A DNA stretch of 64,000 bases from Hyalella azteca. Its lineage: Eukaryota > Arthropoda > Malacostraca > Amphipoda > Hyalellidae. Shown here piece after piece: positions 1 through 12,600 of the stretch. The DNA is taken from positions 1-64,000 of the forward strand of contig NW_025946557.1 of assembly GCF_000764305.2 (NCBI RefSeq). The letters run 5' to 3'. The notes under the pieces are model-generated. The model made no database searches and was not told the DNA's origin. It saw only the letters and a program-made list of their open reading frames with translations. The stretch's first letter is position 1. Each line of letters opens with the position of its first letter. The translations under genes and the position numbers were made by a program.

Positions 1-2769
1 CTGTTGGGGTCCGGGTTTTAGTCAGTACCGCAGTCGTATCTTGTCGGGTCTTGCTAAGTCGTTCGTTGGCAGTCGTCAGAAGTTTATTGTGGAAGAGTCC
101 CATTAGTTGGCAGTCGTTGAAAAAGATAAATGACCTATTATTTTAGCTCGAAAGTCGTTGTAAAGTAAAAAAAATTGGTCGATAACTTTAGCAAAAGTCG
201 CTGAAATTCCAACGACTATTGCCACGGTATGAAACCTGGCGCATACAGTGATTTTTATTTTTATAGCCATTCAATTTCCTTGTACATCTTTAATGTGTTG
301 GAATATGGTGTGTTTACCCTAAAAACAATCATTTCACAGACAATTATAGAAAATTACAGGTAAAATGCTTTTTCGGTTTTTAACTGAAAAACCTGAAAAA
401 AGGCTACACTGCTACAGCCTTACAGTTACAGGGAGTCAGGAACAAGTGGAAATGTGGAATTAAGCCAGATTCACAGCAATTTATATCAAATTCCAATTTT
501 TCAGATTGGCCTCTGACTTAGTGATCCTAATATTTAAAAAGGATTGGAACTTCTAAGTCTGACTTAGTGATCCTATTATTCCTAATATTTAAAAAGGATT
601 GGAACTTCTAATTTCTAACATTTCCCATTAAAAGATTTGAGTAGTTTTACACTTTTATTCTAGGATGTTTTTCTACTTTTCAATAGGCTAAACTCCGACT
701 CTATTAACGCAATGTATTGTATTTTTGTATAAATGTATTTAGGCCTAGGCCTAAATGATTTTAATCATCCAAGTATGCATAATACCTAATCATGGTGTCA
801 GAGCCAAGTTTTGGAGCCAACTCAGGTTACTCAGCCAAGACTTATTCAGACTTATCCTCAAGTCTTATAAATATAGGCTAAGTAGACTGTAGACCAGTAT
901 TCAGTGAAGTAGGTAGGCCTACCTAGGTATCAGGCCTATCAGCATCATGAATTATGAATAGACTAGACTAGAGTATTCAGTATAGGTACCACCGTACCAG
1001 CATTATCAGGCACAAGATATTGGTTTCAATTTTGAATAGAAGAGAATATCAAAAATGACCATCTCAAAAAATCTGTGGTTTGTCACTACTCAGTACCTAC
1101 TCATTAATCATTATGCCAATTGCCAGCCGTAAGCCGTTTCGACTTCCATTCTGCCCATACGGCTACCGCTTGTCGGCTAGGACGCGATACGGAAACGATC
1201 ATACGAATAAGGTAGGTACACGTACAAGGTTAGGCGAGGGAATGAAGAAAAACAACGTATCGAACTAATGTATTACTTCATCTGTTGGCAGAGAAAAACA
1301 AGGATATTTGTCGCAAACATGATGGACCCACCCACAAATATGAAACTTAATGCCCGGCCCACCGCTTCCCGTTCTCAACAGGATGAACTTGAAGGATGCA
1401 ACACTGTTGAGACTTCCCGTCCGAAAGTGAAGGCGGGATCCGTTAAATCTGTCCTACCCCTTTAACCTAAGTCAAATACGATCTAACTTACACATAACCT
1501 ATATAAGAAAGAATACCTCTTCCAAGTTCTGCAGTTATCTCTTTCATATTTTGTATGTAAATACAATTAAAATAGGTGTTGACGTAGAACTATTATTCAG
1601 CAATCTAACAGCATAAGGTTCCGAGCCGTTTCCACCGAAACGCGGTCACAACATAGTATGATAGTATTTGTAAAGACGGTTCCTTCTACAAAAAAGTACA
1701 GACAAAATCTTGATTTATTGTATAGGTATTGGAGATTATTTTGCAATGCTTTTTGGTTGTATAAGCCTATTTTTAACCTAAATTAAGCTAAATAAAGGTT
1801 CTCATTTATTAAGAGTAATGGCCGTAAAATTTGAATGGGACGACCTGCGTGAGAACCGCGTAGGAATTTCGTATAATTGACCATATTTTCTATAGCCCAA
1901 ATTAAATCAAATTCACACGAACCTTTGCAGGTCAGTTCTAATTAAACAAAAGCGTCAAAAATTTAGAGACGTATTTCAGGCTCGCCGCACCATGGTTGAA
2001 TTAATGCGCACAGCAATTAACGTGCCATCGTGTGAAGTCCGTGCGAAGAAATGTCCGACCGGTGTAAAATATTTGCTGGTTGTGTGTTATCCTCCCGTGC
2101 CCTGAAATTAATGCTTCAACAAAAGGGTTACAGTAAAGAATGGAAAACAGGTGTCTAAGCAAATGGCGCGGAAAGAAGTACATACAAGGTTTGGTATAAA
2201 TGGCTACTCGGATGAACACCAATTTAACATACCTACGTATCTATAAATACTAGATGAAACAACCTAACATTAGCAAGCAGATTTGAAATTAAACCCTCTA
2301 CAGCCTGACATGAGTAACCGGAGCCGGGGGCAATATTGTCACAAGCCTACTTCCCAAAAAGTATACGTTGCTAGTGAGCGCAAAATGACTTGCACTGATG
2401 GTTGCTGCCACGTACGGCAACTTTAAAATGTTCTCTGTTGCGTACAAACGTCCTCAGGTTGCAACACACAATAGTTTATGTATAACTCAAGTTGAAAGTT
2501 ATTTGCCCGGAGAGTACATACTGCGTTAGAGGGTTAACAATGATAATTACCCAAACACAACCCAAAGTTGAGAAACCTCGTCAGTATCATAATTACCCAG
2601 TAAAACAGAGCTTTGAATTCGAAAATAATCTTAGTGCTAACTCATTCTAAAAAAACATATAAAACTGAATTCGACGCAAATTAACTTATAGTTACGATAA
2701 GCCATTATAAGAGCATATATGCGAGTTCTTATGATCGTTGAAATGCACACCACGCCAAGCAACAACAAA
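1..2769. other. 3' flank of the receptor gene
   Basis: Mostly AT-rich unique-looking DNA. It holds a 60-bp direct duplication (about 507-613, units with GACTTAGTGATCCTA), several TAGGCCTA-type stretches near 740-940, and the weak candidate exon above. On the minus strand, AATAAA motifs occur only far below the stop (about 1696 and 1804), so the poly(A) site is not settled. Confidence 0.5.
1290..1465 (+). CDS. Candidate plus-strand terminal exon, unrecognised
   Basis: After a possible acceptor (CTGTTGGCAG, ending near 1290) an open frame runs to the stop at 1463-1465; the first ATG inside it is at 1320 and would give about 48 residues starting MMDPPTNMKLNARPTASRS. The stretch is more GC-rich than its surroundings, a possible donor (AATAAG|GTAGGT) lies upstream near 1210, and an AATAAA occurs at about 1790. 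I know no family for it. It may be chance; the gene would converge on the receptor gene. Confidence 0.22.
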
Positions 2770-3603
2770 TTAGACGTTTACTGCTTGAGAGATGTTTTCA
2801 TACCCATTATTTATTTCCAAGTTACTTACAGCGCCAACCACATCTGGTAACTTGTCAACATGGAAGGCAACAGGTTGGCTTTGAATTGGTTTGCGGGACA
2901 TTTTGCATTTTACTCCTTGGTGAGCTTCCTTGTCAAATGCGGTTCCAAGAGCATCAATTGGACTATGTTCACATACAGCTTCAACTGTGCTACAGATGTC
3001 ACGACTCGCACAGTTCGATCTTTTGATGAAGTTTACGTTAGAGTTTTTTGATGATCTTTCTTTAGGACCCTGGGCAATCTCCATGTGTGGATTATGCAAC
3101 TGAACTTCAACACTTGAAACGTTCGCTTTTTGCTTCTGAACATCATCAACTGGCTTTGAAATGAGAATTGGAGTCAGACCAGTCACCGAGCAAGCAACCC
3201 CATCCGATGAATGGTCACTAACTTGAAGTTCATGTCTCCTTGCTGCTGATCTCATTTTCAGTAAAGTCTGCTTCGACTTTAGCAAAGGTGATAGATTTGA
3301 TGTACACTTTGTGGCTGACTTTTCTTGAATTTCTTTGTCGATTCTATGCAAATAGTATCCTATCCATTCGGCTTCACTCCAATTTGTGCAAATCCACGGT
3401 AAGTTTGTGCTATTTTTCAACCGATGACCAATCTTCTGCAAGCTTTTATTAGTAGATTTTATAGAATTACAGGGAGCGCTTGTCTGTTTGTGATCTTTTT
3501 CGTTACTCGTGCAACGTTTATCTTGATCTAAATTTCGTGAACAATTTTGCCTGCCTTGCTGACCATACATCACTGCTTCAGGGATGGGGAATTCATCGAC
3601 GAC
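2770..3603 (-). CDS. Nmdar1: Nmdar1-like exon 17: long C-terminal tail and stop
   Basis: 277 codons plus stop, phase 0, acceptor TTGTTACAG. It is the longest uninterrupted frame in the window, which is hard to get by chance in AT-rich DNA, and it joins exon 16 in frame (FLDE-VVDEF). The product is hydrophilic, rich in Ser, Asn, Lys and Gln, with many Cys and no membrane segment; a basic cluster [10 protein letters not shown] lies near the middle. I do not recognise a domain. It would make the cytoplasmic tail several times longer than in insect GluN1. It could instead be a separate single-exon frame, but the acceptor and phase favour a tail exon. Confidence 0.65.
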   Translation of the reverse strand, partial: VVDEFPIPEAVMYGQQGRQNCSRNLDQDKRCTSNEKDHKQTSAPCNSIKSTNKSLQKIGHRLKNSTNLPWICTNWSEAEWIGYYLHRIDKEIQEKSATKCTSNLSPLLKSKQTLLKMRSAARRHELQVSDHSSDGVACSVTGLTPILISKPVDDVQKQKANVSSVEVQLHNPHMEIAQGPKERSSKNSNVNFIKRSNCASRDICSTVEAVCEHSPIDALGTAFDKEAHQGVKCKMSRKPIQSQPVAFHVDKLPDVVGAVSNLEINNGYENISQAVNV

Positions 3604-6600
3604 CTGTAACAAAGAATGGACAGAGTCGTTGTAATTCGTAAGGTATTGTAAAATATGAGGGAAATTTTAGATAATAAAATAATTTGTTTAAATCCGTCAT
3701 TCATTTCCATCAATAAGCACACGTGAAGCTAAACCGGCCAAATCTTAATCAAGATTGTGCTTAAAATGTAATACATATCGCATGAAGTGATACCTACATC
3801 CAACAAATGGATAATTTGTATATTATTAGAATTCCTGTAACATGTATTTTACCTCATCAAGGAAATCAGCCTCTCCTTCCTCCTCCTTGCAGTTTGTCTT
3901 TCCAGCGAAGGGCGGCCTCGACCCAGCCCTCTCTTGCGCGGCCTTCTTGATATTGATTCTTTTACAAAATATTTCAATAAAGATTAGGATTGTTCCAGTG
4001 ATCGTAGCTCCAACCACCATGTAAAACATCCCCTCGATGTTGGTCAGGCCGAGCTGTAAGGGCTCGCCGTCCACCTCCAATGGACACTCGTCTTCGAGGT
4101 CTGACCAAATCCATTGGTCGTCGAGTTTGGCCATCAAGCCACCTGGAAAAGGACAATGCACTTGAATGATCTGACAAGATGTAATGGCTGTCTAGCTTGA
4201 TTATCGAGACATCTGTAAAGAGGAAATATACTTTTTGCAACATGATTAGATCTAGCGGGCGTCGGCTCAGCTATTAAACGATCTAAAAGCAAATAATTGG
4301 TAGTGTGATCACATACAAAAATTTAGAATATACCGTTAGACTTCATGGGCGATAGATAATTGGAATACGAATATAGCATGAAGTCGATGAACGTATAAAA
4401 TTTTTTATAAATTTTGTGAGAATCGATTTGCTCTTTTACGAAATTTTTTCAAATCGAATATCCGAAATTATGTTTATACTTTGTCTCATACGTTCTTATG
4501 GAAATGAGAGTCGCCAAAAAGCGACTCTGCGCAAAAGCGATTATGTATATAATTTATAGTTTCATACAACACCATAGTTTGATCACCTGAAAAGATTTCT
4601 GGGACAAAAAATTCTGAATTCCTTGCTTAAGAAGTTGTTAACCCACGTTGCATAAAATACATTGTACATTCGACGTCTAAATGTAAACTAGATTCTAAAT
4701 AAACAAAAAAACGGTGACAGGCACTTATACATATATACTAATTATTGTAAGCCGGAGCTCGACACACGCAAGAACTCACTCTCAACAATTCTGAATTCCT
4801 TGGTTAAGAAGATGTTAACCCACCTTGCATAAAATGCATTGTACAATCTAAGCTTTAATGTAAACTAGATTCTAAGTAAACGAAAAAAACGGTGACAGGC
4901 ACTTTTATATATTAATTATTGCAAGCCAGGGCTCGACATTAGCAAAAACTCACTCTCATGGAAGTGCAGGATGTCGAGAGTAATTTTTTCAGCCCATGGA
5001 GAGCCTCTGACAAGAGCGATACCGTAGCCTGAGCGCCCGAAAATATCTCCAACGGTGACCAGTTCGCAGTTGCGTGAAGCTTCGTACTCGAGACGAGAGC
5101 TGTCCCATATGAAGGCTTTCAGAGTCCTGTTATTAGAATGAAAATTTTTTTGAAACAAGGAAATATTTGCTAAGGTGGCCCACAAAAATCGACAATGATG
5201 AAGTTTTTATTTACGACTTTCATTTGCAGGCGTTCGGAATTCAGATTTGAGTAACCAAAGATGTGACCTATGATTTCAACAATTTTCAGAACATTTTGAC
5301 TGAACTCATGGCTGGGTTGTAAAATGCTGCAGCATTTTACAACTCAGCATTCAAACATATCAAATTCAACCCTATTTAGGGTTGAATTTGATATGTTTTA
5401 AACTTTATTATCATTATTATTATTTTACTATGATAAGTCCCTCGGAATAGATCCACGGATTCGATTGGTCACTGTATCAAAAAAATGACTGAATTTAATT
5501 TAACTTAATTTAACGTTATTATCAATAATATTTTACTAAGATAAGCCGCTCGGGATGTTCCACAGATGCGATTGGACTAAAATGATGATTATCGTAAATC
5601 AATGTTTTGAAATCATATTAAATAATCATGAATTACCGCACAGCATACAAGCATACTCATCTTAATTAAATTTTAACACTAACCCATTAAGCAAGGCGTT
5701 GATCCCTTCTTGCGCACTCCTGACGTTGCTGCGGTTCATCACTCTGTACATGTTCGACAGCTCGATCTTCTGACGGAAGTACGTGTCGACTGCGGACCCA
5801 ACCACGGTGCCGAAAGTGAAATTTTCTGACGGGTTCCTCAGCTAAGGAAATTCATGCAGCGAATTAGAGCAGCCGAATTAGTAGGCCTGTTACAATTTGA
5901 AAGTTGAATTGCATGAGTCATAGTTTAAAAACGTTGAATCTTGAATATAATTACCTGGGAATAAAAATTCGGGATATAATCGTATATTTGAAAAATTCCA
6001 TAGCTAACTAATCGTATTAATTAGTAATTAGTAAGTATTAATCTTATTCTTTGTCAAAATTATCAGCCAAATAAACTTTTCAATTTAAAATGATCGACCT
6101 ATTTTCAGACTATTATTGACTGCGAATTGAATGATAACTTATAATGCATAAAATATTTTCAACGAATTTCCGCGGTATTTAAAATTGGTCAAATAAATTT
6201 AGCAGTACGTGGGCCTATCTCACCAGTCTACGGTACTTGCAACTAAAATTTCAGTATCTCTTCTAGTTAACACTGAACATACTTCTGACGTAAAATGAGT
6301 TATCGATTTCGAGTGTTGCTCAGGGGTACGCTAAGTATTTAAGTTTCAAAATTATTTCATTTCCGAAACCACATTCAGCATGTCAAAATTTCCTGAAGTG
6401 AAGTCACCGACTGTAAATGCGGCATTTTATTTTGATATTTTTTAAATGATTGAAATGTATCGAAGATCATTGAACGTAAGCTACTGTTCCGTATTTTGGC
6501 TATCACACAATTTATACAGAAATTTAATTTATTTCAACTACTTCATATTGGTCGCTTATTTAAGCAACTTTCGCCATTAGAATCATTATAATTAATATCT

Positions 6601-9600
6601 TATTTCCATTATATATACATAAATCAATTCACAAAGTAAGAATATTACCCTGCCAACCTAGGGGCAAGGTCGATAACAACAAATTTAATTATAATTAAAT
6701 TAAATTTGGTTTCATTTTTAGCGCATTTTCTCATTTATAGTAAAAATGCCCTATTGTGCTCGCCATGTCCGTCTTTCTGTCTGTCTGTCTGTCCGTCCGT
6801 GACCTCAAGTTTTCGTCGACGAGAAAATGCACTCTCTGTCACTCACTGCAGTGAGTACTGAGTTATATTTTATTTACTTTAGGATCGTTAATGCCCGTTA
6901 TAGCGTCCGTGTGCTCCTCTAGGACCAAGAAGGCTGCGAGGTTCGCCGTGTAGGACGCCAGTAGGATCATTGCGAAGCCTGCCCAGATCAGCGTCAGCAC
7001 TCGGGCACTCAGAGAGCGCGGTGTGCCTGGGGTCATGTCAATTAAATTTTGGTAAAAATTCATAAAATGAATGTAAAATTATATAAATAAACCATACTTG
7101 AATTTACATTGTGTCTCTGCTAAACAATATTGAAACCTTTGTGAATTTAAATTATAATGTGACTCTCAGTGACCGAGGCGTGCCTTGTGCTATGCGAGCG
7201 AAATTTGGAGGAAACTCCTAGGGAAACACGTTGCTTGAATTTACATTGTGATTGACACAAACAGCCGGCTAAAACTTTGTGAATTTAAATTGCAATGTGA
7301 TTGTCATCGAACGCGTCGTGCCTGTTGTCATACTAATAAAATTTGATTAAAAACTCTTAAGGATTAACTTCATGCGAATTTAAATTGCATTGTGATTTTC
7401 AATGAGCGTGAAACAGACGTCGATAAGCACTGAAAAGTTTCGTTGTAGTAGATACGCGAGCAATAATTTGAGAAAGAAATTGATTAATTCTAATAAATTA
7501 AGTTCGTGTTACTAGAACTAGTAATTTGACGACATTAAACTACAGCAATAACTAGATTTGTTTAAAAACTTGAACAATAATAATGAAGAAAATTTTTAAA
7601 TGTATATTCTCATAAGTGGCCTCTAATTTTGACGGGTCAAGTATGAATAAGTGCAGTGTAGTATACGTAAGTGAAGTCACATTCATTCATAGCATCAATA
7701 ATACTTGTGATAGGTCCATTATGCATAAGTGCAGTGTAGTATGCGTGGGTGAACTCACCTTCATTCATAACATCATTAATACTTCTAACATTTCCAGTAT
7801 GCATAAGTGCAGTGTAGTATGCGTAGGTGCAATACTCACCTTCATTCATGCCGCTGTTCAACAATACTCCCCATGACAACCAGCAGGCTTCACTCAGCGT
7901 TAAAGAGTCCGTTTCACTGCCTGAGTTTCTGAAAAAATCTGAACGTGAATTTCACTTTATGAAATTCAAAATTTCAAAAATCCTTTCTAGATGATCGTCA
8001 AAAAATAAAAAAGTTTTAAAGCTAAACATTTCGAAAAGAAATGAGTTTAATTCTTGGCTCGCGTACTCGTACAAGGGACCGGAAGTAGTCGAGTAATCAG
8101 GCGCTGAGAGCAATTACAAGCACAACAGCGAGTAAGATCGATAAGATCGATATTAAGAAAAACATTTAAAGCTATGTATAGTGTATACTTTATTTACAAA
8201 TATAAAGTTTTATCTCCTGGTATTCATTTATACCTATTTTTTCGTTATAGCGTAGTTATACATAGGGCTGAAGTGGTCGAGAAGCCATACGCAGAGCGCG
8301 ACTACATGTACAGAGATTCATGTATATTTTCGTTATTTCAAGCAGGTTTCATTTAAGACCAGGGCCTATACTTTCAAAAAAAGTTAAGAGATCGTAAGTT
8401 CATCAGCCAATCATTGACGGTCTTTCGAGCAAAAACCACCAATCATAGACAAGAAAATAGAGCGTAAGTACTTACGTTCACTTAGCGAATTTTGAAAGTT
8501 TGGCCCCTGAGAATTTGTTTTATTCGCAATTTTCTTATTAGTTTTTTCAATATATCGAACAATATTTTCTTGTTCGATATATTCAATATTTTCAAAAAAA
8601 ATTTTCTTGCAATAGAGAAGGTTGTAGACTTCTCCCCAATATGGACTACATCGGGCTCACAACTACGACATTAAGCCGACGTCTCACGTGCCACCTTCAG
8701 TCTGGTGGACCAAAGAACCACCTGATGGAAGCCCACAACGAGACCATCACTCATACGGTTCTGGAAGAATGCACCAGCGTCGTCATGAGATGCCTCGACG
8801 CCAACCGACTCATGATAGCTGAGGCCTTCATCATTAAGGATAGGACCCCAGCCATCAACCTTCAAACTACTGGATTTGTCAGAACCTTAATTGAGACTGT
8901 TTTTGGAGTAATTTTCGGTGCTTTGATTCTAAATCATTTTGTGACTTTGTAATTATTCCTAACAATTTTGATTTTTGAGTAGTATCCTATTTACTTGACT
9001 TTGTACTTATGTCGACGCTAATTTCATCACTCAATGCGCCTTTTAACTTGATAATGAATGATAGAAACATTCGAAACGTCGTTAACGAAATAAAAATGTC
9101 CATCGGTAACCTGATTTTCNTGTACAGAGATTCATGTATATTTTCGTTATTGCGTACTTGTACATAGGGCTGAAGTGGTCGAGCAGCCATACGCAGAGCG
9201 CGACTACATGTACAGAGGCGAGCAGTATGGCCCAAAGACTCTCGTGGAACGGCTGGACGATGGACACGCTCGATGTCTTCAGTGGACTCTGGGGATAGAA
9301 ACTGGCTTATGTACTGAATCAAATTTTTACATATGTACGACAATAAAAATATAGATAAAAAAATGCTTCGGATATATTTGTTCTCTTTCATATGTGGTAA
9401 TTTAAAGGAGTATTTTTATTCATACATGAAAATATTTTGCCGATAATTTAAAGTTTGATAAACCTCTTGAGTTAACAGATTAAAAGTAGGTTTCATAACA
9501 AAAACATATTAATATATTAGCAACATTCTAATTATTATTATTCATTATCAGACACATAAGGTTTGATAACCAAACCTGTATTGTTTGTAATAAACTAATC

Positions 9601-12600
9601 AAAAATCATGTCATTCCAAGACCTAAATTTTAAGCGTCTAAAATCCATTTTACTTGAAAAAATATAACTCAGTACTCACTGCTGTGAGTGACAGAGAGCG
9701 CATTTCTCGTCGACGAAAACTTGAGGTCACGGACGGATGGACAGACGGACGGACAGACGGACAGACAGACGGACATGGCGGGCACAATAGTGCATTTTTC
9801 CATAAATGAGAAAATGCGCTAAAAAGACGATATTTATTCAAAGCGTCGTAAGTACATCAAGATACTGTACCTTTTGGATATACCAAATATGCAAAAGAAA
9901 CAGCTCAACTCGTTAAAAAATTAAAGAAACAAATTTTTGATATTATGCCATTTATAATAAATTTTAATTGAAATTGCACCAAAAATACTCCTATACTCTA
10001 CCAATATTCGCACTCATTTCATGACATTTAGACATCAGTTGTAGCCGTTTATATTGGCCAAGTCGTCACAAATTCAAACATTCCTTCAAGTTTTATTAAA
10101 TTTACGAGCTTCAGTCGCATATACCAAAGCTCATTGCTGACAAAACTGCCATAAGTTTTATGAAAGTTCTTTAATATTTCGCTGCACGTGCTTGTTATCG
10201 TGGCATGCAGCAATATATTTCTTTCTGCACAGACAAAAAGTACAAGTTGTCCAAGTATTTGCGATGAAGATATCAACATATTTTCGGTAACATCACCCAG
10301 ATTGCAACCCAGGCATCAATATCTCAAAACTGAACTGGGAAAGTCATAACACGAATTAGAAACTACTTCTTTGCGAGAGGAATATTTTTAAGAACAATTT
10401 ACGGCATGGAATTCCATATGATGGATTTTCTTTGAAGATATGGACGCAATAAACAACATGGTACATTAATTTCAAATTTTCCTGAACATTTTTAAAATAA
10501 AATATCAGCAAATTAGTTTTAAGGAAAATTATTTCTCCTATGACAGTCAATTCTAAACAAAATTTTCCGCACTGACGTTTGAATATTCATTTTTCATTTG
10601 TGAAATCAATAACGGACCAGGCAATAAGTCCAGCAGCTATCTCAATCAATCGTCAGCTATGGAAAGATCGGGTTCCAAAGGCCGGACCCCTTGTGAATCA
10701 AGTCACGATCGAAAAGTTCAAGAATCGGCAACAGGCCATGGGCCTATTTCTTCAGTGCCGACACTTCTATATTATTCTAAGCAACAGGCCATTCATTAAT
10801 TTTCAAATGTTATTTCAAATCGATCACTATCATTCACATATCACGCTGTGGTTCAAGTTAACCTACCCTGCCTTTATTGGTAAGATGTTCCGTTCAACCA
10901 AATTGAGATTAGACAATAAAATATGCTACTTCTATTTCATATTCAGTTGTTATTTAGTGATAATATTGCGATTCCATAATTAATGTGCTTAAATGATTAG
11001 TTTCAGTCGGTTCATAAGTATTATTTTCAATGTGTAGGGTTGCTGCTGATCTCGTGTGGACTGGACTCAAGGTGACACTCTCCAAGCTCTTAGAGCTTTT
11101 CGTGCTTAACGATCACCACGTGGACCTACTTCTTTCCTTGAGGATCGGAGAAGCCCTGCAGACTACCTTGTTTTAGGAATTCACAGATGTTGCCTGTTGT
11201 ATCTGTAGATTGAGCAGCTAAGGTGTCAGATTTATTATTATTAATGTATGACGTTCTCCCTTGATGTAAACTTTGATTCGTGTTTGTTCTATTAAATTGT
11301 TGGTGTTCCTAAATGTTTATAGTATCCGAGTCAGTGAAACGAACCCCGATGAAGTATACAGACTTCATTACACTAAGCATTGCCGTAATATAGTCCACTC
11401 ATAATTGAGACAACCACAGCAAATAAAAATAACGGCAAATATGAAATACGCAAATAAAATTATTTGTGTTAGTATATTTGCAAAGAACTGCACCGTAACT
11501 GTTTGAGTGTTACTACAATCGTTCCTGGAATTAATGCTACGTATAAGGATCTCAGCCCTGATTTCTACAATTAGGTGAGTGAATCGAGGTACATTTTTAT
11601 ACCGAAGATTGAATATCATTCAAGTCAGCAGGAGTTTTTTAATTGACCTTTCAAATGACAGATCAGTAACTGCTATGTTTATAGTTGCCTTGTCACTTTT
11701 AGATACGTCTTGCGTCTCAGTGAGCTGAAAATTTGTGAGCCTTCCTATTAGCGCCCGAGAAATAAAACGCTGTGCTGTTGAAGTACTTTGTTCGTGGTAC
11801 AGAATTTGTGCAGAAAAATAAAATATAACTCAGTACTCACTGCACTGAGTGACAGAGAGCGCATTTTCTCGTCGACGAAAACGTGAAGTCACGGATGGAC
11901 GGACGGACAGACGGACAGACAGACGGACGGACATGACGAGCACAATAGCGTCTTTTTTCCACAAATGAGAAAATGCGCTAAAAAGTATCTATTTATCTTG
12001 ATTATTTTCATTTGATGACACGTAATAAAAAACTTACTACCAGCACATGTACTGTAATAACCCACCTGTACCGTTACTGTAATACTGTTCTCCGTACTCT
12101 GTGTCGTTCGAGACATAGAGATCGAACGTGAAATTCGAGGCGCTGGCGAGTTCATTCAGGAGATGAACACAATAACCCGAGCAGCAGCGTTCACCAGGGA
12201 CTGAAATGATGTTTACTGCACTTTAATAATGTTCAAAGTAATGACATTAAATACACTGCACTTTAATGATGTTCAAAGTAATGACATTGAACACAATAAC
12301 CCGAGCAGCAGCGTTCACCAGGGACTGAAATGATGTTTACTGCACTTTGATGATGTTCAAAGTAATGACATTAAATACACTGCACTTTAATGATGTTCAA
12401 AGTAATGACATTAAACACNCAATGATTATGAAGATATGAAAGCTACAATGATTATGAAGATATGAAAGCTACAATGGTTAAGATCATATTAAAGCAACAA
12501 TGATTATGAAGATATGAAAGCTACAATGATTATGAAGATATGAAAGCTACAATGATCATGTAGATATGAATGCTACAATGATTATGAAAATATGAAAGCT

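Larger units (their letters stand above)
9289..12065. other. Intron between exons 10 and 11; expected S1 exon not found
   Basis: Holds foldback copies B and C, a SINE-like repeat (10606-10800) and AT-rich DNA. Minus-strand frames at 10049-10279, 10356-10550 and 11368-11619 are short and hydrophobic but match nothing I know. No KEW...GEL...ADMIVAPLTI or EFSKPF sequence was seen in any frame. Confidence 0.6.

Noticed and set aside
10049..10550. Hydrophobic minus-strand frames considered as a chemoreceptor fragment inside an intron
   Set aside because: No conserved motif, no splice support and no continuous frame; similarity was only general hydrophobicity.
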